In this document: piece after piece, positions 22,466-31,548 of the stretch | Layout: the number at the start of each line of letters is the position of its first letter | How positions within the stretch are numbered: the first letter of the stretch is position 1 | NCBI GenBank assembly: GCA_017447865.1 | Contig: JAFSMO010000045.1 | Span: forward strand, 1-64,000 | Direction: 5' to 3' | DNA from: Thermoguttaceae bacterium | GTDB taxonomy: Bacteria > Planctomycetota > Planctomycetia > Pirellulales > Thermoguttaceae | Length of the DNA stretch: 64,000 bases | Notes under the pieces: generated by a model | What the model was told of the DNA's origin: nothing | What the model saw: the letters and a program-made list of their open reading frames with translations, nothing else | Databases searched by the model: none | Program-made: the position numbers and the translations under genes

Positions 22466-22966
22466 ATGAACGCTCCAAAAATTCGTGTCGCCGGAATCGT
22501 TGACGAGTCTGTTACTGACGGTCCGGGAATTCGTTTTGTGCTCTTTCTTCAGGGCTGCCCGCACCACTGTGAGGGATGCCAGAACCCGCAGACCCAGTGT
22601 CTGGAAGGCGGAACGTTTATGACCGCTGACGAAATACTGGATCGGATCCGGAACGACCCGTTAATCTCGGGCGTGACGTTTTCAGGGGGCGAACCGTTCC
22701 TTCAGGCGGAGCTTATCGCGCCGATCGCTCGTGAATGTCACAAGCTCGGGCTGGACGTCATGACGTACACCGGCTGGACGTTTGAGCAGCTGGTCTCCGC
22801 CAAAAATCCGTCGTGGAACCGCCTCATCGCGGAGTCGGACGTGATCGTGGACGGTCCCTTCCGGAAGGACCTGCGCAGCTACAACACCAAATTCCGCGGC
22901 TCCTCGAACCAGCGGCTGGTGAACGTTCCGCTCTCGCTGCTGATGCTGAGCGTCCAGACGAACTGA
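22466..22966 (+). CDS. nrdG: Anaerobic RNR-activating radical-SAM protein
   Basis: 166 residues. The radical-SAM cysteines are C31, C35 and C38 in GCPHHCEGC (CxxxCxxC), followed by TFSGGEPFLQ, the SAM-contacting GGEP motif. It uses S-adenosylmethionine and a 4Fe-4S cluster to create the glycyl radical on NrdD. It is the last gene of the dcd-nrdD-nrdG unit; a terminator follows. The Shine-Dalgarno is weak (A-rich), so the start is moderately sure. Confidence 0.94.
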   Translation: MNAPKIRVAGIVDESVTDGPGIRFVLFLQGCPHHCEGCQNPQTQCLEGGTFMTADEILDRIRNDPLISGVTFSGGEPFLQAELIAPIARECHKLGLDVMTYTGWTFEQLVSAKNPSWNRLIAESDVIVDGPFRKDLRSYNTKFRGSSNQRLVNVPLSLLMLSVQTN

Positions 22967-23037
22967 TTTTCGAGTTTGAGCAGGCAAAAGCCGGGAGCAG
23001 CTGGAAAGATCAGAAAGAAAAACGGTTTTTAAATACG

Positions 23038-23077
23038 AAAAAAGGGGCTGAAGCTGAATCAGTCCCTTTTCTCTTTC
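23038..23077 (+). terminator. Intrinsic terminator of the nrd operon
   Basis: The stem AAAGGGGCTGA/TCAGTCCCTTT is followed by a T-rich run. Confidence 0.75.
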
Positions 23078-23102
23078 CCCATTCTTTATTTAAGATTCGA
23101 TT

Positions 23103-23375
23103 TTACGCGATACTTCCGGCCGTGGTACAGTTTTCGGAAACCTGAACGGATTCGAGGAGCGTCCAGTCTCTGCGGTCATAAAACTCTACCGTGTCACATC
23201 CGGAACGCCAAATGACGAACGTATTTTCTGATTTGTAGGAAAGCCCGAGGTAGTAGCCGTTTCTCACGATCGCGGCCATGGAAAGATCTTTATAATCTAC
23301 GGACTTCCCTTCGATCCTTGAAAGTACATTCACGACAAGATTTAAAATCGGGTCATTTACTACTGCAGTGTTCAT
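23103..23375 (-). CDS. Small protein of unknown function
   Basis: 90 residues. The start is supported by AAAGGACT seven bases before the ATG, the same Shine-Dalgarno form as in other genes here. There is no signal peptide or membrane segment. The middle (NGYYLGLSYKSENTFVIWRSG) looks like a small beta-sheet. It lies downstream of infA in the same direction, 259 bases away, so independent transcription is likely. I do not recognise the family. Confidence 0.6.
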   Translation of the reverse strand: MNTAVVNDPILNLVVNVLSRIEGKSVDYKDLSMAAIVRNGYYLGLSYKSENTFVIWRSGCDTVEFYDRRDWTLLESVQVSENCTTAGSIA

Positions 23376-23634
23376 TTTTTAGTCCTTTTTTCCTGATCCA
23401 AATAAAGGAAACGGGATCAACCAACACCTGACCGGCCATAATCCTCCTGTAACGGTCGTCAATTCCTTCATCGGAACATTTTTTAAAAAAAATCGAAAGA
23501 TTTACAGATTCCCGCAGAGTCCCAATAAAAGATAAAGATTCCGCAAACTAACAATTGACATGCAGAAGAAATCAAGAAAAAACGGAACGAGGGAAATATC
23601 AGACTCCATTTCCCCCGTCATCAAAAGAAAAGAT

Positions 23635-23865
23635 TTATCCGTTGCGTTCGCGGAAAACGATGCGCCCTTTCGTGAAGTCGTAGGGGCTGATCTCAACAGT
23701 CACCTGATCGCCCGGGACGACACGAATGTAATTTTTACGCAATTTACCCGCGAGATGACACAGAACGACGTGCTCGCTATTATCGAGTTGAACACGAAAC
23801 GCTCCGCGGACGGCTTCACGCACAACACCCGTCACTTCAATCGCTTCTTCTTTACCTTCGCTCAT
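23635..23865 (-). CDS. infA: Translation initiation factor IF-1
   Basis: 76 residues from the ATG at 23865, chosen because GGAGG lies six bases upstream and because family members begin at this point. A longer in-frame start would add ten residues. A single OB fold is seen, with [36 protein letters not shown] and the end KGRIVFRER. It binds the ribosomal A site during initiation. A promoter lies upstream. It is isolated here from the ribosomal protein genes that flank infA in many bacteria. Confidence 0.95.
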   Translation of the reverse strand: MSEGKEEAIEVTGVVREAVRGAFRVQLDNSEHVVLCHLAGKLRKNYIRVVPGDQVTVEISPYDFTKGRIVFRERNG

Positions 23866-23906
23866 AGTAGCCTCCTGCCATAAAATAAATCTCAAAAGTT
23901 CTCCTA

Positions 23907-23935
23907 ATTATACCCCCATCCTCACCAAGAATCAA
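23907..23935 (-). promoter_or_regulatory. Promoter of infA
   Basis: TTGATT and TATAAT with a 17-base spacer on the minus strand, about 40 bases upstream of the infA start. Confidence 0.65.
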
Positions 23936-24001
23936 GTAGGGGGAGCGAGTTTTTTAGAAAATTTTTCAAAAAAATCTTTCAGAAAAAATGGGGGGAATCT
24001 C

Positions 24002-24029
24002 TTGACTTTTTCGGGGACCCATGTAAATT
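24002..24029 (+). promoter_or_regulatory. Promoter of the GH-A glycosidase gene
   Basis: TTGACT and TAAATT with a 16-base spacer, 60 bases upstream of the start codon. Confidence 0.6.
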
Positions 24030-24091
24030 AAACGGAATAGAGATCGTTCCTTCCTTTACCCGTTCTTCCTTTAAGAAACAGGAAAATCCCC

Positions 24092-26290
24092 ATGAAATCC
24101 CTTTACTCTTTCCTTTTTTTGCTCGCGTTCACCGCTGCGCTTTTCGCCGATCCGGTCCCCGGAATGAAGGAGGATACGCAGGCCACGTTCGAGAAACGTT
24201 TCGCCCCCGTCGCCAATTTCGACCCGGAGTTCTACCCGATCCCCCAGGGCGGGCAGGCGTGCATCGCGAAAGTGGTTTCCAAACCGGACGACGCGGAAAT
24301 GGTCATTGATTGCGAATTCACCGCTTCGACCAACGAGCCGGAGTACCTTTCCATCGGCACGCCGTACTTCATCCGAAAGCCGGGCTACCTCGCGGCCGTG
24401 GACGTTCTGGTCGAGGAGCTGGACGAGAAGACCGGCCAGTACCACGAGGTGAACTACCCGATCAACCTGCGCTTCGTGGACCCGTCCGGCGAGTGGCATC
24501 AGGTCCGGGCCAACGACCCCATCGGGAAGTGGATGGCCGGGCCGGTCGAAAGCTCCCGCGACCCGCACTGGGGCGGCGACAATGACGGGACGCTCCAGTT
24601 CCCGTGCTCGCTCGAGTTCATCGTGGTGGACCACCCGCACCCGAACATTCCGCGAAAAGCCCGCGTGACGTTCCGAGGCGTGAAGTTTTTCAGGAAGAAC
24701 ACCGTTGAGCCGGTCATTACACTCACCGAGCAAGGCCCCGCCGTGCACCTGGCTCTGGAAGCGCCCGAGACCGGTCTGCCGACGCACGTTTACCGCGTGG
24801 GGAGCGTTCCAAAAGGAATGATTTTCGAGGCGAAACTGGCCCCGGAATTCCTGAAAAAGTTCGAGGTAAATGAAGGAAACGCGGACCAGCTGCCCGAGAT
24901 CACGCTCGAGGTGAGCGCGTCCAACGACCAGCCCGCGACGAAAACCCCGCTCGTGCTCAGGAAGGACGGGACCGCTTCGTTCTCGCTGCCGCTTTCCCGG
25001 AAGGTGGGCTTCCAGGCGCTGATCCTGACGCCGAAGTACGCCGACCCGGAAACGGGCGAGGTTCAGATGGGCCAGCCGGTGAAATTCACGTACTCGGTGC
25101 TTCCAAAGGAAAGCCGCTTCGACGACTGGCTCGGGATCTGCACGCACTACTCGCAGGGGTGGAACCTGGAGACGCAGCAATTTCTCCCGCCGGCCGGCAT
25201 TCGGTTCTTCCGCGACGAAATGCCATGGAGCCGCTGTGAGCGTGAAAAGGGAAAGTACGAGTTTGACCCGCGCTGGGACGAGTACATCGACCTGGCCCGG
25301 GAAAAAGGGCTGGAGCCGCTCCTGATCCTGGACTACGCGAACGGGCACTACGACGGCGGCGACTTCCCGCACTCGGACGAGGCGGTCCAGGGCTTCGCGA
25401 ATTACTGCCGCGCGATCGCCACGCACTTCAAGGGCCGGATCAAGTACTACGAGATCTGGAACGAGTGGACGGGCGGCTGCGGAATGGGCAATTTCCGGGA
25501 GCAAAAGAATAATTCGCCCGAGAATTACGTGAAACTGGTCGCGGCTGCGTCGAAAGCCCTGCGCGAAGCGGATCCGGACTGCTTCATCATCGGCGGCGGG
25601 GGCGACCATCACACGTACCACTTCTGGGCGATCGAGGCCCAAATTAAGCTCGGCGTGATGAAGTACTGCGACGCTTTTTCGGTCCATCCGTACGAGTACC
25701 CCAACACGCCGGAAGGGACCCAAATGGCGCAAAACCTTCAAAAAGTTCTGGACTGCATGAAGGCCAACGGGTGCGCCGAGCCGAAACTTTGGCTCACGGA
25801 ACTGGGCTGGCCCACGCACGACGGCGGGAACGGGTTCCCCTCCAAGGACGCCGCCAGCCGCGAGGCGCTTGAGGCCCAAATGTTCGTCCGGGCCGCGCTG
25901 ACCTGCCGCTCTGTGCCGGGAGTTCAGAAGTTTTGCTGGTACGACCTGAAAAATGACGGGACCGACCCGACGTACAACGAGAACAATTTCGGGATCATTC
26001 ACCACGACTCGTACCGCTTCCAGCCCAAGGCGGCGTACCAGGCCGCGGCCGTTCTGAGTGGGTACACGGCCGGAGCTGAGGTGAAACGCTCCGCGAAATA
26101 CTTCACCGACGACCTGGCGGTTTACGAGATCCAGCGCCCGGATTCCCCGCTGGTTTACGCGGCCTGGTCGCTCAAATCAGGAAACGCCCCGGTCAAGATC
26201 CCGTTCACGTTCAAGAAGGCCGTGAGCCTGTACGGCGAGAAACTCGACGGCGTGACGGAAGTGAAGAACGAACCGGTCTACTTTGAATAA
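24092..26290 (+). CDS. Secreted clan GH-A glycoside hydrolase (GH39-like)
   Basis: 732 residues. A signal peptide (about 1-19, ending ALFA) implies export. Residues 30-340 are beta-rich domains. A TIM barrel spans about 345-640. The probable acid/base is E458 in YEIWNEWTGG and the probable nucleophile is E570 in LWLTELGWPT, the NE and E-G-W arrangement seen in clan GH-A families such as GH39. A small C-terminal beta domain follows. The sugar substrate cannot be read from sequence. The Shine-Dalgarno AGGAAA precedes the ATG. The stop codon lies at the outer edge of the palindrome at 26289-26485. Confidence 0.85.
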   Translation: MKSLYSFLFLLAFTAALFADPVPGMKEDTQATFEKRFAPVANFDPEFYPIPQGGQACIAKVVSKPDDAEMVIDCEFTASTNEPEYLSIGTPYFIRKPGYLAAVDVLVEELDEKTGQYHEVNYPINLRFVDPSGEWHQVRANDPIGKWMAGPVESSRDPHWGGDNDGTLQFPCSLEFIVVDHPHPNIPRKARVTFRGVKFFRKNTVEPVITLTEQGPAVHLALEAPETGLPTHVYRVGSVPKGMIFEAKLAPEFLKKFEVNEGNADQLPEITLEVSASNDQPATKTPLVLRKDGTASFSLPLSRKVGFQALILTPKYADPETGEVQMGQPVKFTYSVLPKESRFDDWLGICTHYSQGWNLETQQFLPPAGIRFFRDEMPWSRCEREKGKYEFDPRWDEYIDLAREKGLEPLLILDYANGHYDGGDFPHSDEAVQGFANYCRAIATHFKGRIKYYEIWNEWTGGCGMGNFREQKNNSPENYVKLVAAASKALREADPDCFIIGGGGDHHTYHFWAIEAQIKLGVMKYCDAFSVHPYEYPNTPEGTQMAQNLQKVLDCMKANGCAEPKLWLTELGWPTHDGGNGFPSKDAASREALEAQMFVRAALTCRSVPGVQKFCWYDLKNDGTDPTYNENNFGIIHHDSYRFQPKAAYQAAAVLSGYTAGAEVKRSAKYFTDDLAVYEIQRPDSPLVYAAWSLKSGNAPVKIPFTFKKAVSLYGEKLDGVTEVKNEPVYFE

Positions 26291-26485
26291 TTAGGAATTA
26301 GGAATGCGTAATGCGTAATTAAAAAAGCCTTCGGCTTTTAATGGGACGAAGGCTTGCGGACAGCGGACACGGACAAAAAAAAACATGGTTTTCTGTCCGC
26401 TGTCCGTTTTAAAGGCGGCACTCTTTCTGAAACTCACATTACGCGCCAGCGTCAATTACGCATTACGCATTCCTAATTCCTAATT
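26289..26485. repeat. Nested palindrome, family A, copy 2, with a second palindrome inside it
   Basis: The outer arms are AATTAGGAATGCGTAATGCG-type words and their complement near 26455-26485. The core has AAAGCCTTCGGCTTTT, ACTCTTTC, TTACGCG-CC-AGCGTCAA. Between the first hairpin and ACTCTTTC sits a separate palindrome, about 26356-26410, with arms GCGGACAGCGGACACGGAC and GTCCGCTGTCCG. The stop codons of both convergent genes lie in or next to the outer arms, so it probably works as a two-way terminator. Confidence 0.8.
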
Positions 26486-29047
26486 TCTCTGAAATTCCAG
26501 CGCGCAGACGCCGTCGGGGGAGGCGATGAAGAGGATCGGCGTTTCGTCAAAGACCGCCGAGGCGCAGCCCGTGATGATTTTCCCGAAGTGGAACTGGTCG
26601 ATCAGAAGCCCGTCCGGCTCGACGAGGAACACGGACGAATCGGCCCCGAGCAGGACCCAGCCTCTTTCCAGTTCATTTTCGTCCCGGCAGAAAAACGGCA
26701 GAACCTTGGGAATATTCCGCTGATACAAGTAATCGGGGAGGTCAATATTCCAGCTTTCCTCCCCCTCTTCCGAAAATCCCAGCGCACGAGTATTCCCGTT
26801 TGGGCTGATGGCGGTCGCCGCCAGAAAATCGGTTTCGTCTTCGTCCCGGATGAAATCACACGCCGCCAGCGAATTCAGCGTCCGGCGCGGGATTTCCAGC
26901 GTTTTCTCACATTTCAGAGTTTGAGGCTCATAAACGGCGATCCTGCCGCTCTGGTCCACACTCAGGAGGCGGAGCTTCCCCTGGATCTGCGCCGCCGCGA
27001 GCTGCAAAACGTTGGATTCCGTCTCGCTCTTTCCGAGCTCCTCGCCCTGGAGCGTCAGCTTCCGGATCCCGGTTTCATTCTGGAACGTCGCGTAAATCTC
27101 AGGTTTCCCGTCGCCGTCCAGATCCCCCACGATCGCGTCGGAAATTGCTTTTTTCAGTGCTTCCGGGGATTCAGGAGGGTAAGCCGTCTGAAGTTTCCAG
27201 TCCGAGTCGTAAATGTAAAGCCTTTTCCCGAGCAAGACGAAGCTGGTCTTCCCGGATTCCTCCGACGTGTAAACCCGGATCTTCGTCAGGAACTCATTTT
27301 CAGGAAGCTCCAGCGCATGACGCGCCGCGATTTTCCCCGCCTGATCGACTTCCGCCACCCCATTCCCGGATTCCAGGACCAGGATCGAGTTTTTCTGCGG
27401 AAGCGGCTGGATCCAGCTCGGCGATTTCAGATCCGTCGTGGTCCAAATCGTTTTCTTCTGACAAAGAAACGGCTCCGAAGCGGGCAAAATCTTCATTTCT
27501 GAAATGGTGATGGGATTAAATTCCGCTTCTTTCAGGAAGATCCCATTTTCAACCCACTGCCGGATGGACGCGCGGAAGGTTTCCTCGTTCGTCTCGATTT
27601 CACGGATCAGGTCTTTGTAAATCACCTTCCCGTTCAGGACCGCCTGAATTTTCCGGGCGTAATGCATGACCGGGCGAAAAGAGCTTAATCCGTCACAAAA
27701 CTGAATGATCCCATGCGAGTCCACCAGGAAACACGAAAACGCCTCGCCGTTCTGAAGCATCCGCGTGATGATCTCGTCCGAACTGCGCGCCAGCGGGCAC
27801 GTGAGGCCAAATTTCTCCGCTGCCGCGAGGACTTTCTCGTTGGAAACGCTCGGCGGGTCAATGTTCACCCCAAGAAAAACCAGATCTTTCGCGCCGGAGA
27901 ACTGCCTGTAAAGCCGCTCCAGGTCCTGGAACTTGAACGTATTCGTGGCGTAAACGCTCCAAAAGAAGCAGAACAGATTTTTGTTTTGGAAATTATACGC
28001 GCTGGGGTCCCGACCGTCAAGAGGCCGGAACTGGCATTTCGGAAACTCACTTCCGAGGATTTCGATTTGCGGAGCCGTAAACGACGCAACGGGAACCGCC
28101 CGTTCCGGGACGTTCATCGCTAAAACCCCCACCCAGTCGAATTCCGCGTCATTGAATTCAAGCGTCAGGCTCATTTCTTCTTCATTCTCCGGGTCCTTTT
28201 CATCCTTCTGAATGATCTGGGCCGGAAGTTCGACCCGACGCAAAATGAACGACTGGGAATCGATCCAGAAAACCGATTCTTCGTCTTTCTTCTGAACGGC
28301 GATCCGGAAGCACTCGTTTTCGCCGATTTTTCCCGAGTCCAGAAGCGCGAGCTCCGTCTGCGTGTTCGGGTCCGCCTGATAAAGAAAAGTCGCCAGCGGC
28401 TCGGGGCTCATCAGGAAAACCAGCGGCGGCGGAAGATTGCAAAACCGGTTTGATTCCACATCCGTGACGGACCAGTAAATCTCCGGCTCACTCAAAAAAT
28501 CCAGCAGCGTGAGCTCTTTCGGGCACGGCTTCTGCAGAATCAGCCCCGGCATATCGGGCGTGTAGGCACACAAAAGTTTCCCGTTCGCGAGGATCTGCGT
28601 CTGGCCCACTTCAAGCAGCAGGCCGTTCGGGCGCTGGAAATTCGTCCGGTACACGGTGCGGCGCTCGTGCGTCTGGCCGTTCTGCTTCCAACGAAGAATG
28701 ATTTCCCCCAGATCCCTGTACGTCCGCGCGTTCTGGTACGCCGAGATCATCTGGTCCAGAATGCTCCGCACGGAAACCATTTCCTCAAGTCCCAGAAAAT
28801 TTCTGCGGGTTGGGCGCTTTGCTTCCAGATCGGGCTCCGTCTCCTCAGCCGGAACGAGAGGCCCTAAATCTTCACCGGCCTTTTCCTCTGGGCCATCCCC
28901 GGGTTCGTCAAAAATCGTAACGAAAACGTCTTCTGCCGGATCTTCCGAGTGAGCGGGTACATCCGTAGAAGAATGACGGCAGGCGATTCCCGTGAACACG
29001 CACACGCAAAAAAAAGCGGTCAAAATGAAACGGACTGCGGCTCGCAT
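26480..29047 (-). CDS. Exported redoxin-like / FG-GAP repeat protein
   Basis: 855 residues from the ATG at 29047, chosen because GTGGAG lies about ten bases upstream; a start 16 codons earlier has no clear Shine-Dalgarno. The N-terminal hydrophobic stretch ends FTGIACRHSS, so it may be a lipoprotein, though the lipobox is imperfect. Residues about 90-310 resemble LolA/DUF2092-like lipoprotein-sorting folds (SILDQMISAYQNARTYRDLG). About 320-470 is a thioredoxin-fold region (FFWSVYATNTFKFQDLERLY, VFLGVNID) without the CxxC pair. The C-terminal half is a propeller with an FG-GAP-like VGDLDGDGKPEIY. A scaffold or sensor role is possible; its function is unknown. Confidence 0.75.
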   Translation of the reverse strand: MRAAVRFILTAFFCVCVFTGIACRHSSTDVPAHSEDPAEDVFVTIFDEPGDGPEEKAGEDLGPLVPAEETEPDLEAKRPTRRNFLGLEEMVSVRSILDQMISAYQNARTYRDLGEIILRWKQNGQTHERRTVYRTNFQRPNGLLLEVGQTQILANGKLLCAYTPDMPGLILQKPCPKELTLLDFLSEPEIYWSVTDVESNRFCNLPPPLVFLMSPEPLATFLYQADPNTQTELALLDSGKIGENECFRIAVQKKDEESVFWIDSQSFILRRVELPAQIIQKDEKDPENEEEMSLTLEFNDAEFDWVGVLAMNVPERAVPVASFTAPQIEILGSEFPKCQFRPLDGRDPSAYNFQNKNLFCFFWSVYATNTFKFQDLERLYRQFSGAKDLVFLGVNIDPPSVSNEKVLAAAEKFGLTCPLARSSDEIITRMLQNGEAFSCFLVDSHGIIQFCDGLSSFRPVMHYARKIQAVLNGKVIYKDLIREIETNEETFRASIRQWVENGIFLKEAEFNPITISEMKILPASEPFLCQKKTIWTTTDLKSPSWIQPLPQKNSILVLESGNGVAEVDQAGKIAARHALELPENEFLTKIRVYTSEESGKTSFVLLGKRLYIYDSDWKLQTAYPPESPEALKKAISDAIVGDLDGDGKPEIYATFQNETGIRKLTLQGEELGKSETESNVLQLAAAQIQGKLRLLSVDQSGRIAVYEPQTLKCEKTLEIPRRTLNSLAACDFIRDEDETDFLAATAISPNGNTRALGFSEEGEESWNIDLPDYLYQRNIPKVLPFFCRDENELERGWVLLGADSSVFLVEPDGLLIDQFHFGKIITGCASAVFDETPILFIASPDGVCALEFQRN

Positions 29048-29222
29048 ACCAATTCTCCACGAAGCTCTTGAGGAAGGATTTCCAGTGGACCCCACTCTTC
29101 TATTTTACCATTCCTGCAAGATTTTGGAATGGTCCCAAGGCACTTTTTTCGGTTTCTTTTCCAAAAAAAGTTTTTTTTCCCCGAATTTACCCGAAAATTC
29201 GAAAAATTTGTCAGTGAATCGC

Positions 29223-29250
29223 TTGACGTTTGGCCGGAAATGGTTAAAAT
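29223..29250 (+). promoter_or_regulatory. Promoter of the alpha/beta hydrolase gene
   Basis: TTGACG and TAAAAT with a 16-base spacer, 72 bases upstream of the start codon. Confidence 0.6.
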
Positions 29251-29321
29251 GAAAAGGAACGTTTTCGGAAACGTTTTCGATTTTCCCACCATCCAACCCG
29301 TTTTATTCCCGGAGGCCCGCC

Positions 29322-30131
29322 ATGACCCGCGTTTTTTCTCTGGCTCTTTCCGCCGTTTTGCTGCTTGCTTTTTCGGCTTTTTCACTCGCCGTTGATTTTC
29401 CCGGAACGAAAACAAACTGGCAGGGCTTCGACTGCTACCAGTTCGACATTAACGGCCGGCCCGCCAAAGTCGTTTGCCCGAAAGAACCCGCCGCGGGAAA
29501 TCCCTGGGTCTGGCGCGCCGTCTTTTTCGGCCACGAGCCTCAGACCGAGATCGCCATGCTGAACCACGGCTGGTACGTCGCCTGGATCGGAACGAGCGAC
29601 CTGCTCGGCTCGCCGAAGTGCAACGAGGAACGCTCCTCGCTGTACGACCTGCTCACGAACAGTTACGGCTTCAGCAAGAAACCGGTCCTGCTGGGGATGA
29701 GCCGCGGCGGCGTCTGCTCCCTGACCTGGGCGATCGCCAATCCCGACAAAGTGGCGGGCCTGTACATTGACGCGCCGGTCTGCGACCTGAAGAGCTGGCC
29801 CGGAGGAAAAGGCAAAGGGATCGGCGATCCGGGGAGCTGGAAGCAGGCCCAGACCGTCTTCAGCATGACGGAGGAGGAACTCTGCGACCCGGCCAAAATG
29901 CCCGTTGAGACGTGCGTCGTTCTGGCGAAACATCAGGTTCCGATCTTCATCGTGGCGGGCGATTCGGACCGCGTGGTCCCGTGGGACGAAAACGGCGCGA
30001 TCCTGATGGAAAACTACAAAAAGGCCGGCGGGAAGTGCGACCTGATCCTGAAACCCGGCTGCGACCATCACCCGCACTCGTTGAAGGACCCGGCCCCGAT
30101 CGTCGAGTTCATGCTTAACTGCGTCAAATAG
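29322..30131 (+). CDS. Secreted alpha/beta hydrolase
   Basis: 269 residues. The signal peptide is about 1-24. An alpha/beta hydrolase fold has nucleophile S127 in the elbow GMSRGG, an acid near D214/D216 in AGDSDRVVPW, and a His in GCDHHPHS (249-252). This arrangement fits esterases, including carbohydrate esterases of polysaccharide-degrading bacteria; the substrate is unknown. The Shine-Dalgarno GGAGG is clear. A nitroreductase gene follows 49 bases downstream, perhaps on the same transcript. Confidence 0.85.
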   Translation: MTRVFSLALSAVLLLAFSAFSLAVDFPGTKTNWQGFDCYQFDINGRPAKVVCPKEPAAGNPWVWRAVFFGHEPQTEIAMLNHGWYVAWIGTSDLLGSPKCNEERSSLYDLLTNSYGFSKKPVLLGMSRGGVCSLTWAIANPDKVAGLYIDAPVCDLKSWPGGKGKGIGDPGSWKQAQTVFSMTEEELCDPAKMPVETCVVLAKHQVPIFIVAGDSDRVVPWDENGAILMENYKKAGGKCDLILKPGCDHHPHSLKDPAPIVEFMLNCVK

Positions 30132-30180
30132 TCCAAACTCACCCAAAACTCAATCCAGACTTTAACCCCAAAGCAAAACC

Positions 30181-30693
30181 ATGGACCTTTTTTCTGCCCT
30201 TAAAACCCGCCGGAGTGTGCGGGAGTTCAACGGAGAGCGGATCCCCGACGACCAGATCCGCGAGATCATCGAGTGCGGCACTTACGCGCCTTCGGCCCTG
30301 AACGCCCAGCCGTGGCACTTCATCGTCGTGGACGACCGGAAACTCTTCCCCGACCTGATGAAGCTGCACCCGTACATCTCGTCGCTGCGGAACGCCTCGC
30401 ACGCCATCATCCTCTGCGCGGACCGTGACCTGGAACACGCTCCGGGAAACTGGATGCTCGACTGCTCGGCCTGCATCGAGAACATGCTCCTGGCCGCTCA
30501 CGGCTTGGGCTACGGCGCCGTCTGGGCCGGAATTTACCCCCAGGAGGACCGGATGGAACGTTTCCGGAAGTACTTTAACTTCCCCAAGTCGGTGGTGGCG
30601 CACAGCATCATGGTGGTCGGCTGCCCGGCTAACCCCCTGCCCGTCGTCACGGACCGGTACAAAGAAGAAAAGGTGCACCGGAATCGGTGGTGA
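30181..30693 (+). CDS. Nitroreductase-family FMN protein
   Basis: 170 residues, a usual size for short members. FMN-binding motifs are KTRRSVREF (8-16), TYAPSALNAQPWHFIVV, and the late GLGYGAVWAGIYP. These enzymes use NAD(P)H and FMN to reduce nitro groups, quinones or flavins. There is no signal peptide, so it is cytoplasmic. It follows the hydrolase gene by 49 bases without a visible promoter. The end is followed at once by a family A palindrome. Confidence 0.9.
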   Translation: MDLFSALKTRRSVREFNGERIPDDQIREIIECGTYAPSALNAQPWHFIVVDDRKLFPDLMKLHPYISSLRNASHAIILCADRDLEHAPGNWMLDCSACIENMLLAAHGLGYGAVWAGIYPQEDRMERFRKYFNFPKSVVAHSIMVVGCPANPLPVVTDRYKEEKVHRNRW

Positions 30694-30698
30694 AATTT

Positions 30699-30817
30699 AG
30701 TTAGGAGTGTGGAGTGTGGAGTGTGGAGTTGAAAAGCCTTCGGCTTTTTATAGGCTGCACTCTTTCTGCAGGCAACGTTACGCGGCAGCGTCAACTCCAC
30801 ACTCCACACTCCAAACT
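30699..30817. repeat. Nested palindrome, family A, copy 3 (arms swapped)
   Basis: The arms are GGAGTGTGGAGTGTGGAG and its complement (about 30792-30818). They bear no likeness to the arms of copies 1 and 2, yet the core is the same: AAAAGCCTTCGGCTTTT, GCACTCTTTCTG, and TTACGCG-GC-AGCGTCAA. Confidence 0.8.
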
Positions 30818-30828
30818 CCCTCGGCCCC

Positions 30829-30856
30829 TTGACAAACTGGCAGAGTTTAGTATAAT
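30829..30856 (+). promoter_or_regulatory. Promoter of the rubrerythrin gene
   Basis: Perfect TTGACA and TATAAT with a 16-base spacer, about 100 bases upstream of the start codon. Confidence 0.8.
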
Positions 30857-30955
30857 TTAACAGACTCAGGATTTTATTTTACTTCTTTGGAGGCCCGAAG
30901 GAATCGTTTCGCGGAGCCTCCGAGGACTCGAAACCATTTCATTCAGGAGAGACTA

Positions 30956-31540
30956 ATGAAATTCATCTGCAAAGCGTGCGGTTACATTCACGAAGGTACG
31001 GAAGCCCCGGAAAAATGCCCGGTCTGCGGCGTTGGGAAAGAAATGTTTGACGTCATGCCGGAAACCACCGCGACGACGACCACCGAGGGCGGCTGCAGCA
31101 AGCTGAACCTCCCGGAATTCGTTTCCGTTCACAAGATCGGCGACGGCAAAGTCGAAGACGCCGAAGTCACCGCGGGCCTGAAAGCCCATTTCGCCGGTGA
31201 GTGCGCCGAGGTCGGCATGTACCTGGCGATGAGCCGTCAGGCGGACCGCGAAGGCTACCCGGAAATCGCCGAAGCGTACAAGCGCATCGCGTTCGAGGAA
31301 GCCGAGCACGCCGCCAAGTTCGCGGAACTCCTGGGTGAAGTGGTCACGCCGTGTACGAAGACGAACCTCCAGATGCGCGTGGACGCCGAGACCGGCGCCT
31401 GTGCCGCCAAGTTCGAGATCGCGAAGCGCGCCAAGCAGCTCGGCTACGACGCGATCCACGACACGGTCCACGAAATGGCCAAAGACGAAGCCCGCCACGG
31501 CGCCGCGTTCGCCGGACTGCTGCAGCGGTACTTCGGGTGA
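30956..31540 (+). CDS. rbr: Rubrerythrin (N-terminal rubredoxin type)
   Basis: 194 residues from the ATG at 30956, chosen because AGGAGAG lies just upstream and homologues begin here; a longer frame adds 23 unlikely residues. The rubredoxin domain comes first (C5, C8, C21, C24), the order of so-called reverse rubrerythrins. The ferritin-like di-iron domain follows, with glutamates in [27 protein letters not shown] and DEARHGAAF. It reduces hydrogen peroxide in the cytoplasm of anaerobes. It has a strong promoter of its own. Confidence 0.95.
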   Translation: MKFICKACGYIHEGTEAPEKCPVCGVGKEMFDVMPETTATTTTEGGCSKLNLPEFVSVHKIGDGKVEDAEVTAGLKAHFAGECAEVGMYLAMSRQADREGYPEIAEAYKRIAFEEAEHAAKFAELLGEVVTPCTKTNLQMRVDAETGACAAKFEIAKRAKQLGYDAIHDTVHEMAKDEARHGAAFAGLLQRYFG

Positions 31541-31548
31541 AAATAGTG

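Noticed and set aside
24071..26005. 644-codon open frame on the minus strand
   Set aside because: Antisense shadow of the GH-A glycosidase gene, which has a signal peptide and both catalytic glutamates.
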